NCBI RefSeq assembly: GCF_030272615.1
Contig: NC_081415.1
Span: 419,366,257-419,430,256 of the forward strand
Source of the DNA: Cryptomeria japonica
Taxonomy: Eukaryota; Streptophyta; Pinopsida; Cupressales; Cupressaceae
Direction: 5' to 3'
DNA: 64,000 bases
Numbering within the stretch: the first letter of the stretch is position 1; the number at the start of each line of letters is the position of its first letter. The position numbers were made by a program, and so were the translations under genes. Below are positions 45,909-57,290 of this stretch, piece by piece. Below the pieces are notes generated by a model, which saw only the letters and a list, made by a program, of their open reading frames with translations, was not told the origin of the DNA and ran no database searches.

Positions 45909-48471
45909 ATGATTACTTCTGAGCCTATGGAAGTTGTAGAGGCAAAACAAATTGTGTCATATAATGCATTGTCACAAGTTCCGAGTGGAGTTTTGGTCAA
46001 AGGTGATTTGTCTAGTTACATTGACTGCAAGATAGAAGATTTAGGATCTCTATACATTTATACACAGTTGAAATCACTTTGTGATGAGAACAGTAAGATT
46101 GAAATAAAGTATGCTAGGGTTTTCAAAAAGGGTTTTCATAATGTCGCTTACTTTCTTGAAGATTTCGAGGAAGAGCACATCAAAATCATTTTGAGTCGAG
46201 TTCATGGAGAGAATATGTATTTAGAGAGAACTCACACAATAACCAAGGAAGCCATTCAGGCTATAACTGGTTATTTCTCAACTGGTGAGGTACCTGTTCT
46301 CATACGAATTTCAAAAGACACAATATTCTCTTTAACTGGTTCTACTTCTGATGGTTGTGCCTTTTCTGTTAACAATATTAAAGACCCTACAATGTAACTA
46401 GCAGAAATGGTGATAGGCTACCGAGTATTTTACTCCAGTAGATTTAATAGTGTTCCATCTGCAGCAGTTCATACAGCTCACATAATGATTGTTGATAATG
46501 CAAATTATGATCTTTGTGAAGCTATCAGGAGTCAACTATTTCTAAATTTGCAATCTATTAAAAAGGATAACAGTCAAAAATTCAAGTATGGTCGCCTATT
46601 GGTCGGATTATTCTTCTATTTTCAGAACTTTCTACTAGGAATTGGAGACATTGAGTGGTCAAAAGACTCACCGGTCTCGGCATAGATTAAGAACAACATT
46701 AAGGTAGTAAAAAATACTTTTCTAGCAGCCTTGAATAAGTATTTTAATGAATTTCAGAAAAAGATGAGCATGCAAATGAGACTACCATAAGATGTGGTAA
46801 AGCACTTTGCAATAGACATAGTCTTTACTATTACCACTGACTTTTGCTTAATGAAAGCAATTGAGCCAAGGTAAGAAGAGAAGAAAGACATGAGTTATGA
46901 GGTGAACCATGATCTACTAGTTGGTTATGCTAATACCCTATTAGCATCTCCCAAAGACAAAAAGAAGGCAAAATTGGACATTGTGGCAGTCCAAAATGCA
47001 CCAGTAGAAACCAATACGACTCTTGTCACTAATTTGAAAGGAAAGAAGAAGAAAATTGACTCACCTCTAGTGACAAAGACTACAAGGGTGACTCAGAGTG
47101 TCCTAACCAAAAAGGAACCAACACCTAAAGTATACAAAGAAGGAGAATGCACCAAAGAAGAGGAATCAAAAACTTATCCTCCAACCAGAATCTGAAGGTT
47201 TAGATACTTAAGAAGAAGAAGGTCTAAGAAGATGAAGGCTCCCGATAGAGTAGAAAAATTAGTTAAGTGCCAAAGGCAACTGTGCTTATTGATATAGCAT
47301 CTTTCAAGCCTGAAACCCATTTTGAAAGAATAATGAAGACACTAGGAAGGAATAGGTTTGACAATGTCAAAGAGCATTTTGATTCCTTCACTGTAAATGA
47401 GAAAGAGCAAGTCATTCAACAGGTAATCACTCATTTGTGTCATTATAGTAGATATCCACATGAACTAGAAAAAGGATATCTCAAATTCTTTATACACTAT
47501 TATTTTGAATAAATGGGAGGAAGCTATTAAATTAGAAAAATAAATCATTGATGAGGTATTTGTACAATATTTTTCTGAATTGTCTAAAGATGATATTAGT
47601 GCCTTAGTTGCTTGATACAAATCTCAATTTACATTCGAATCAAGAAGACTGAAGTTACTCAGTGGAAAGAAGGCGATTATTGAAATTGAGACCCATCGAA
47701 TAGCCTATAAAATAAAAAGGATGGAAGAACTCATCCAATCCTCTATGAATGAGGATAATGTTGTTGATGATGTTAATCGACCAAAAATGGATGAAGAAGA
47801 GATTATTCAACTCGGTGAGGTCTATCCTCTCAAGAAAAAGGATGACTCCATTATTCATGTTGTTGATGATATTCAGGACATAGTTGATCTATCTAGGGAC
47901 AACACTACACCAGATTTGGAGCCTCTTGCAAATACAGATGTATAGGTTACCTTAGTTAAGCAACAAACAACTCAACTAAAAGTGGATAATCCACCAGCAA
48001 TAGAACAACTGGAGAAACCCCAATCTCCACCAGCCACTAAAGATAATACGAAGGAGTATACTGAAAAGGTTGTCACATAGTCCTTTGAAAAGGAAACAAA
48101 GAAGAATACAGAGAAAGCAATCATTAAGGTTGTATCGTCTAAACCAGCAAAGCAAAAGCAACTTGATGAAGATGATGATGATTCTTTAAGTATTACAAGA
48201 CCTATTGATATGAACAATTTGAGCGCATAAGAAATGATGAAGATTGCAAGTCTCATGCAATCAAGAGTGCATAAGAAGAGACTGAAAGAGCAAAGGGTTG
48301 AAGTTGAAACAATTTAGACTACAGTATACATTTTATCTAGTCTGCTACCAGAAACATCTACAGCACATCTACCTACACCTATTAGCAAACTTGGTTAGTT
48401 AGTTGCAGATGCATCTGATCAAATCAAGTCACTAGAAGATGTTGCTCAACTCTATGCTGAAAAGAATCACA
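45909..48471 (+). pseudogene. Element O ORF2, 5' part: unknown globular domain and linker
   Basis: This is a homologue of element I ORF2. Matching landmarks are ILSRVHGENMYLERTHTITK (near 46180), EAIQAITGYFSTGEV, TGSTSDG..VNNIKD, MVIGYRVFYSSRFNSVPS (near 46407), IVDNANYDLCEAI and GRLLVGLFFYFQNFLLGIG. The N-terminal 430 codons keep one frame (45909-47195) broken by four internal stops before the TGA at 47193. After a shift, HFERIMKTLGRNRFDNVKEH (near 47295) matches the second helical region of element I. An acidic, Pro/Thr-rich linker follows (47721-48200). The frame is cut at 48472-48476 by the Tat-like gypsy insertion. Stops in the linker are mostly TAG at plausible Gln positions. Confidence 0.75.
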
Positions 48472-48476
48472 AGAAG

Positions 48477-49533
48477 TGTATACACATAAAAATGGTCTTA
48501 AGATAGTTAATTAAATACACAGTTATTTGATTAATTCCCCTTCCCAGTTAATTGAATTTACAAGCATTTTAATTAATTTCTCTATTCATCTACTAGTAAA
48601 TAAATCTAAATGATTTATTTATATAATTCATTTCATATCCCCTTTGATTAAGTAATTCTAAATTAATTAATGTCTCCCCATATTAATCAATTCTTCTAAT
48701 CCCTAATTAAGATTAACAAACTCAAATTTGTTGAGATTAATTATCATTTTCTAATTATTTGAATTTCTAAATTCAAATGAGCACATGGCTCCTAAATTTT
48801 AACCACCTAACCTAACCATCCCCTAACCTAACCCATTCCACCTAATCATGGGTCTAACTAACCCTATCCTATCTTGCACATCCTAACCTCCTTATCCTAG
48901 CCTCCTATGGTGTGAATATTCTTCCCTTGAGACACATGGCACTTTTTCCACGTCTCCTCCCTTGGACACTTGCCCTCTCATGAGCAAGGCTCCTTGACAC
49001 TTGTCACCACAAAGATGACAAGTGTCCCTTCCTCCAACCTCTTCTCCAATTTCCTCAATCTTGGCCCTTGATATCTTCAGATCAGATCTGGACCTTCGAT
49101 TCCTACCACCTCAGCTTTGGCCTTAGAATTCCTATAAATATCCGCCATTTAAGAGAAATAAGGATCCCATCTCATATCAATTTAGGCATTGTTACTATAG
49201 GCAATTTGCATTTCAATTATCTAGTAATTAGCTTTTGGATTAATCATAGCATGTTAATCTAGTTTCTTAAATCATGCATTTCATATCATCTCCATAGTCA
49301 ATCATGATCAAATAGCTACTCAACTCTTGAGTTGCCACTTTCGAGGTCATTTCTTCACTGAGAGCCCATCAATCCAACACCTTCAAGGTCCTCAAGAACA
49401 GAGGAAAATGGGACATTTCAAGGAAGGCTTATGATTTGCATTTCTAATCTAGTTTTCAATTAAGCTTTTCAATTACATTTTATTGTCTCATTATATGTGT
49501 ATGCCTCCTATATACCACATTTTTAGCATCACA
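48477..49533 (+). repeat. 5' LTR of the Tat-like element
   Basis: TGTATACACATAAAAATGG to TTTTTAGCATCACA, 1057 bp, against 1047 bp for the 3' copy; the two differ by scattered substitutions and small indels of a few per cent by eye. AATTAATT-rich at the start, then CTAACC-rich, then ACACATGGC and GACACTTGTC motifs. Confidence 0.92.
49131..49140 (+). promoter_or_regulatory. TATA-like box of the Tat-like LTR
   Basis: CCTATAAATA lies 655 bases into the LTR and is conserved in the 3' copy at 61310-61319. The minus-strand relative at 12903-13917 has a TATA-like box at the same offset. Confidence 0.5.
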
Positions 49534-49557
49534 TTAATTGGTGCCCACCATGGGGCC
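49534..49557 (+). other. Primer-binding region of the Tat-like element
   Basis: TTAATTGGTGCCCACCATGG continues to GGCC directly after the LTR end CACA. The tRNA is not identified. Confidence 0.55.
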
Positions 49558-49639
49558 TAGCCCCTTTGATCTTTAACAAGTTTTCTTGTAGGAAATTTCA
49601 TTGATAGGCTGATTAGCTCTTTCGGAGTGCAGATTAGCT

Positions 49640-51510
49640 CTCTTGGGCTCCCAAATTGCGTTCTTGGTCTCTATTCTGGTGTCTTGACACCCAAATGGCA
49701 TTTTTAGGAGACTTCTCAACTCCATTTTCATATTTTTCTATACTTTAGCACTTTTAGTCTGTACTTTAGCATTTTTGGTATGTATTGTGGCATTTTTGGC
49801 ACATTTGTCAGCATTTTCAGTTTGTTTGATAGTGTTTTTGGTGTGCAGAACAATGTTTCTGGCATATAGAGCATCTTTTCTAGTGTGCAGAGCAGTGTTC
49901 TTGGCACATATGATGGAATTTTTGGTCAATTTGATGGCGTTTTTAGTCTTTTATTAATTTTTCAAATATTGTATGTTGCAATCCTCATTTATGTTTCTTA
50001 ACTATCATTTTCCCAAACCTAATTTGCAGATTGTTGGTTTTGCAAGTACTTATTTCGCTGAGAAAGACCAGAGTCATAAACTATTTTGCCATCAAAGAAT
50101 GCAATATAGACTACTAACTTTGTTTGCAGCTACAGGATTTTGCACTTATATTTGTTAAATTAGGCACATAGACTAATTACAATGGAAATGAACAAACATG
50201 TCTTATGTGTTTTGATGATAGGTGAGTATGCTCTCACCTTTCTTAGGTGATCAGAAAGCCAGACTCATCCTTTACTTTCAATAGTGCATATCTTTAGCAG
50301 GTATGCCCTCCCGAGGAGCTAATAACTCTTAAAGCCCTTAAGCTCGGTGAGAGGGGAATGACCCAAGTGGGAATGCCTAACGCCAAGTACTCCAACCCAC
50401 TATAAAATAAACATGATTTGATGAAAATCAAGTCAACGAAAGTGCTCAGGAATAGCTCTCCTCCGTACCTTCGGGTATATCAAACCTTCATTTTCAAGGC
50501 TGGGAGAACTCTTAATTGAGTTTATGCCCCGACGCGCCGAACGGATCCCTTACTAGTTCCAAGTAAATTAGAAGCTCCAAACATTATCTATCATTATCTA
50601 TCAGTCCAAATAGTCACACCTACAGTCCAAACATTATCTATCAGTCCAAACAGTCATGTTCACATTCCAAACATTATCTCTTTTGGTCGAAACATTAGCT
50701 CTATCAGTCCAAATAGTCACATTCATAGTCCAAACATTAGCTCTATCGGTCCAAATAGTCGCATTCATAGTCCAAACATTAGCTCTTTTGGTCCAAACAT
50801 TAGCTTTGTGTGTCCAAACAGTCGCATCTATAGTCCAAACAGTCACACCTATAGTCCAAACGGTTGCATTTCCAGTCCAAACGTTAGCTCTCTTGGTGTG
50901 AATGTCAAATTTCTCATATTTCAACATTAACTCTCCAATTTTGAGGACATTATAGTTTCTGGTCTAAACAACAGAGTTCCTGGTCTAAACAATAGAGTTC
51001 CTGGTCTAAACATCAGAGTTCTTAGTCTAAACAGTAGCTCTCTTGGTCTAAAGGTCAACTCCCTTGGTCTAATCAACAACTCTTGTGAGTTGCATGTCAA
51101 ATTGCTCATGTTGCAACATTAGATCTCCTAGTTTGTACTTGTTAGGTCTAAATATCCATTCTCTGAGTCTGAAAATCACAAAGCTGAGTCAAAATTGCAA
51201 TCTCCTAAGTTCAAACACTTAATTTTCTAAGTCTACACATCATTATTTGAACTTTAGAGTCACTATATTGCAGAACAACATTTCTGATCTGTTTGTCAGC
51301 ATTTCTGATCATTCTGTCAACATTTTTGGTCTATTTGTCAGTGTTTCTGGTCTATTTGTCAGCATTTCTAGTCTATTTCTCAGAGTTTCTGGTAAGTTTG
51401 TCAACATTTTTTGGTCAGTATAACAACGTTTCTGGTAAGTTTGTCAGCGTTTCTAGCTAGTATAGTAGAGTTCCTAGTCATTTTGTTAGTGTTTCTGGTA
51501 AAATACATCA
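49640..51510 (+). repeat. Leader array of diverged 21-bp tandem repeats
   Basis: Blocks of 21-bp units differ in sequence but keep the period: 49755-49960 (GGCACATTTGTCAGCATTTT type), 50600-50900 (GTCCAAACATTAGCTC type, at least eight exact 21-base steps), 50955-51080 (GGTCTAAACAACAGAGTTCC type) and 51270-51500 (GGTCTATTTGTCAGTGTTTC type). Because 21 is a multiple of three, frames stay open on both strands; the minus frame 50634-50927 reads heptads such as RANVWTM. These frames are probably a by-product of the period. The array lies between primer site and protein-coding region. Confidence 0.85.
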
Positions 51511-52025
51511 AAATCAGAAAACAAAAATAATCCATTTCTCGAACATCCAAACATAGAGAATAGGTAATCTTCTTGGGTCATTCAACCAGGTTATCTTCTG
51601 TCAAAACATATTCAAGAGCTAAACACACAAAGGTCTCAAGTATTCACCTCAAACAAGTTTAAAGATCTAACACCTTAGAGTGAAACATCTCATTTTCTTT
51701 GATAAACTGATCGTTCAAACATAGTTTCTCATCAGGATCTATCATCCCTTAATCATGAAACTACAACACTTGATCAAAATTAGCCTTGTTCTCTATCATA
51801 GGATATATCGTTCCTATTGAACTTGGTCATATCAAAAATCACAAAATCTGCACTCCAAAACTAAGATCGAAAAACTTGCAAACAAACAAATACTTGAAAA
51901 GATCATTTCCTCAACAATTGATCACTTATTGTGACACATTACATAAGATTTAAACTTCAAAAAACATTCAAAACACGTGTATTCCCGTTCTAACCAGGGC
52001 TTAGAGATGTCAAAAGATTGCAGAA

Positions 52026-55000
52026 ATGGAAACAGAAACATTTGCAATAACTGAAAATCATATCAACATGACATACCAAAGCAAAACACAAGAAGAAAAC
52101 ATAATAGGCCAACATATTAGAGCAATCAAACAAGTCCAAAATCAAAAGCCAACTATGTTAAAACCTCACAAGGATTCAAATACATCTCAAAAGAAAGGTA
52201 GTTCTTTTATGCAACTCTTAAAAATATCCCTAAAGGATTTGGCTGAGAAAGATCAAAATCATGCACCTATGTCTATCAATGGCTCATCCCTCCATAAGAA
52301 AATTGACTCTCCAAAGGCATCTATTCTTACACCTCCTGAAATCTTGCAAGAACCTTCCATAGCATCCTCACTAAACAATATACCCATCAAGCCTATTTTA
52401 GAAGATCCTATTCAAAGCTCATCTCCTTCGTATCCAAGCAATAATTCATTGCAACATCCTCATAGCGCTTCCTTCCAAATTGAAGTCCTCATTCATAGAA
52501 TGCTCATTAAACACATCCTAATAGATAGGGGAGCTAGCTTGAACATTTTCTCTTTGAGTCTTGTTTGTGCTTTGGGTTATTTAGAAGATGCAGTTGATCC
52601 CTTGAAAAAGATCAAAATCAAAGCATATGGTGAAGAAGAACATTACTCTAAAAGAATTGTGATATTACCCATCATCATGGGACCTTTGCAAAAAGACATA
52701 GCATGCCAAGTTATAGACTTGGACCTACCATAAAACATAATCTTGGGAAGACCATGGATACATGACATACAAGTTGTTACATCAACATATCATCAGTGTC
52801 TAAAGTTTCCCTATAATGGGTAGGAAATCAGCAGACTCAAATCCATTGCAATGTTGTAGTAATCTAAAATCAGCTCAAGAGGTCATAGTTTCACATAACA
52901 GAGAGGCAGCATATTCAAGCACACAATCCAAAGAACAATCATTTACATCAATTCTATCAAGAATGGAAAAATAAATGTAGAGAAGAGATTGAGGGAACAA
53001 AGAATATTCATTATCATGGAACAACAAACAAGAGAAACTTGAAATTGAAAGGGAAGAAGCAGATGTAGGTGTTGATGTAATTCACACGTATGTAGGACAC
53101 ACGTTAGGAACTATCCTACTTGAATTAGAATCACATTCAGTTGACATGGACTTAATCGAGGACGATCAAGAGCTTCTTGCATGAGGTCATTCTGACGAGA
53201 GTACCATTCTAGACATGGAAATACATACTGAAAGCCTTAACATCTCTATCATGACCTCTACTATTTGGATCCTTTATCCTTAAATAATCCAGAACCTATG
53301 GATCAGGAAAATGAAGGACATACCACTATTGATACCTTTCCTAATGACCAGGCCATATATTTATATCTTAATGAAATTGAACCATCAACTTTCACCAGGG
53401 ATTCTGCTAATGTATCTTCAAGTCAAATGGGTGCCAAATCTCCTAGTCATAGAAATGAAAATAAAGAAAACAATATCAAGTCTAATGCTGAAAACCATTT
53501 ATTGGCAACATTAGACCAGGAAAAAGTAAAAACAAAGGATGCATCTAATGGTGAAAACCTCCTCGAGGCACCGGAAGATGGGATATTTGACACCTTACCT
53601 GAATTTTATCAAGAAAGGTCATCTATCCTAATGGAACCAATAGAGGCAGTTATCATTGTCACAATTGATCTACATCCAACAATTTCTCTATCAAAACATG
53701 AAGTACATAAATATTTGGAATCCTTCAAAGGATGGCAAATCAATTTTACCTGGTCATGTGTAGACATTCCAGGGTTCGATCCATATCTTACAATACATCA
53801 CCCAAATATCAATCCAGGAGCAAGCAACAATACTGGGACACAACATAGATCAGGAGCAAGTATTCTATTTATCACACCACAAGGTCATACAATTCTGAAA
53901 GCATACAAATTAAGCTTCCCATGCACCAACAACACATCAGAATATGAAGCTTTGGTTACAGGTATCAAAAAGGCTATAGAATGGAACATTACACAACTTC
54001 AAGTCTTTGGAGACTCTTAGCTCATCATCAATCAAATTAATGACGATTACCAAACAAAGGATGACAAATTAATGCCTTACAAAAAGATGGTAGATGATTT
54101 CAAGAAGTATTTTGTAGAAATAACTTTTGAGAAAATTCCAAGGAATGACAACAAAGAAGCATATGCCATGGCAACACTTGCTTCTCTTCTTCAAACACAG
54201 GAAAATCAAGAGCGTTATGAATTCCTGGTGGAAGAGCTGTTTTACCCTACTCATAATTGTCCTGATTCCCAAACTATCTGTCACCTTGTTGGGCATGATT
54301 CCTCCCGCTATGGCCAAACTTACACCTACCTGAAAGATAACACCCTACCTCCTGATTTATCAAAGAACCAAAAAAGAAACTTTATTCGCCAATCCTCCCA
54401 TTTTACTCTTGTCACAAATACCCTATTTAAACGAGGTTTGGATGGTACTCTTTTAAGATGTCTTGAACAAGAAGAATTTGAGAAGGCCTTAAATGAAGTC
54501 CATAATGACATTTGTGGCACTCATTCAAGTGGTCTTACCCTTTCAAAAAAACTCATACGCTTGGGCTGTTATTGGCCAAGTATGGAACGAGATTCTTTTC
54601 AAGTAGCAAGAACATGCAAACAATGTCAGATCCATGGGAATTTGATTCATGCACCAGCACAAGAACTTCATGCTTTCGCAACATCTTGGCCTTTTTGTCA
54701 ATGGGGTATGGATCTAGTAGGAAAGATAAATACTTCCTCATCTAATGGTCACAAATTCATCCTTGTAGCTACAAAATATTTCACAAAATGGATTGAAGCA
54801 GTACCTCTCACAAATATCACAGGAAAACAAATTGTTGCATTTATCTTGAACTACATCATCTGTCACTATGGAATACCAATGACCATTATCACTGATAATG
54901 GGCGAACATTCAAAAATAAGGATGTACAAGAGCTATGTGAGAAGTTCAAGATCTAGCACAGATTCTCCACACCCTATTATCCATAGGGGAATGGGCAGGC

Positions 55001-55562
55001 AAAAGTATCTAACAAAACTATTTTGAAAATCCTCAAAAAAAAAGTGAATGATGCTGGAAGAGATTGGCATATTCAGTTAAACCCTTCTTTATGGGTGTAC
55101 CGTACCAGTATCCGCATGCCAACAGGTGCCACACCTTTCTGTCTTGTATACGGATCAGAAGCAGTATTGCCAATCGAAGTAGAGATACCTTCTCTACGTG
55201 TATCATTAAAAGGTCTGATCCCAGATGAAGAACAACGAATATCTAGATTGCAGGAGTTAGAATTGATTCATGAATGAAGACAAAATATCTTTGATCATTT
55301 AAAGGTATATCAACAAAGAATGTGCCGAAGTTACAATCACAAGGTCAAACCACGAGTCTTTCAATTTGGGGAACTAGTACTAAAGGAAAATCCATGAAAC
55401 CAGTCAGATCGAGAAAAGAAAGGAAAATTTGAACCAAACTAGTTAGGTCTGTTTGTGGTCACAATAGTATTTGGGTCAGAAGCATATCAGTTATCAACAC
55501 AAGATGAGGATCAGCTCGGTGAACCCATCAATAGCATGCACCTAAAGAAGTTTTATGTCTGA
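52026..55562 (+). pseudogene. Tat-like pol relic: protease, extra RNase H, integrase; RT missing
   Basis: Protease: LIDRGASLNIFSLSLVCALG near 52515, with the catalytic D-T/S-G now D-R-G, and IILGRPWIHD near 52740. The middle (52845-53250) is in another frame. From 53265: HEVHKYLESFKGWQINFTWS and DIPGFDPYLTIHH, which normally precede RT, are followed at once by GASNNTG and ASILFITPQGHTI (53820-53890), the start of the second RNase H domain. RT and the first RNase H are therefore absent, and the leading catalytic Asp of the retained RNase H is lost at the junction. Integrase: HHCC (HNDICGTHSSG, CKQCQIHG), D in MDLVGK near 54710, D in ITDNGR near 54892, but Lys where GNGQAE has its Glu (55003). 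TAG stops at 54018, 54954 and 54984 fall on family Gln positions. No gag domain is seen upstream. Confidence 0.85.
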
Positions 55563-55735
55563 AAAATCCAAAAACAGTGAAAAAACAGAAAAATCAAAAA
55601 ACAGTGAATAAATAGAAAAATCCAAAAACAGTGAAAAAGCAGAAAATCCAAAAACAGTGAAGCAGAAAAATCCAAAAATAGTGAAAAAGCCGAAAATACA
55701 AAAACAGTGAAAAACAATGAAAAAAATTAAAAAAA
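55560..55735 (+). repeat. A-rich minisatellite after integrase
   Basis: Six or so imperfect units of about 27 bases (AAAAATCCAAAAACAGTGAA core) begin right at the integrase stop codon. They are diverged by small indels. Confidence 0.8.
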
Positions 55736-56740
55736 TCAAATATGAGAAAAAGTGCAATAAAAATAGATGGTGAAAACCTGGCAAACAGGCGCTATCTGTC
55801 AGCTAGCTCTTCCATTTATTGGTTCATGCATCCTTCCGCTTGCATTCTTTTCCATCATAAATCCTTTGTACATATGAAGGCATCCCAGGTGATTTCTCAT
55901 CATGGTTTGGATCATTGATTGTAGCATAATAAGGTTTGTTTCTAGGCTGGGGGCAAAATCCTGAACCTAGCTAGGGACAAAAAGTTTCGATCATTTTGAG
56001 CTTAATCAAACAGGTAGAACAATAGTTAGACAACACTGGTCAAGAGAAAAATGAGATACATCCAACATTGAACATAAGATCACTTTGTCAACCATTAGCT
56101 ATCACATATCAATCTAAACATGACAAAACACATATCAATGGATGATATATCTTGACTCATGATTTTAACACTTTGGCAATAATGGTTCATCTATTTTATT
56201 TTGATTTTCGCTATCATGATTTCTGAGTAACTCCAGGATGTCTTTGACTAGAGGAACGAGGAAGGAACATGATATTTTTCTTGTCTACTGTCTATAAATT
56301 AATCATTAATATGTGCAAAGTTGTCTCAGGACATGATCATCGGAGTATCACGGAAGACATTTTGGACTTGCATATAGAAATGGTTAATACTGCTTGTTTT
56401 ACGTAAGCAACACTCGGGTCATCTTGGTTCAATTATACCTCGATGCTTGTGCTATCTTGCAATATCAAAACTTAGGAAAGTAGTGCTCAGGTCATCATGG
56501 TTCAATTATACCATTGATGTTTGCACTCACTTCCCACATTTTAAAGGCTCGATGATGAAACAAAGCAATGACTCCATGACTAGTCCGATCACTGCATTGC
56601 ATTTCATTTTTGCATTTGCATTTCATTCTACATGGGATCACAATGCTCATCTTTTCCAAGGCCAAAGAATAACATGGTGTTATCTCTCTTATTACATGAT
56701 TGAGTACATTGGAAAATAACAAAAATAATCAATTCATTCA
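55736..56740. other. Tat-like element 3' region, non-coding, with a local duplication
   Basis: No protein motif found. A 43-base segment at 56411-56452 (GGTCATCTTGGTTCAATTAT core) is repeated at 56481-56526 with about 80 per cent identity by eye, giving a 70-base duplication. Confidence 0.55.
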
Positions 56741-57290
56741 TCCTGCATGATAAGTTAGTTCATCTCATGTAACCATTGCATACTAAGACATCATTCATAT
56801 AAAGCATCAAATCATTCATTCATTTAGTAAGATCATTGCATGGCATTCATCTAATCTCAAATCATATAAAATAGCACCATTGCATTGCATTACATCCATC
56901 TCATATTAACATGCATGAGAAAATAAAAAAAGTATCATAAACATGGAAAGCATTGCATTGCACATACATCACATAGCATCTATAAACATCACCATACATA
57001 TTTGCATTTGCATACATCATGTAAATATTGCATCATCATATATCCATCATCTAGAATTTGTAAGCATATAGAAATTAAAGCATACATCAAGCATACATCA
57101 TGAAAGTGACTCCACAACATAATCATATATCAAATAGCATGCATCCATCATCTCATAGGTCATGTAGAGAGAATAGGATCGACTGCATATCATATCATCA
57201 AAACAAGATCAATGTCCAAGTTTCAATGATATCACAAAATATATGAGATACATCACAAATATACATCACAAGAATCATCAATATCTCATC
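56740..57290. repeat. CATCA-rich low-complexity tract
   Basis: Dense irregular repetition of CATCAT, CATTGCAT, ACATCA and CATTCAT. No fixed period is apparent. It lies just downstream of the antisense PMD ORF and may include its 3' untranslated region. Confidence 0.65.

Noticed and set aside
50600-51080. CRISPR or coding repeat gene
   Set aside because: The 21-bp units are contiguous without spacers, and open frames in all directions follow from the period being a multiple of three.
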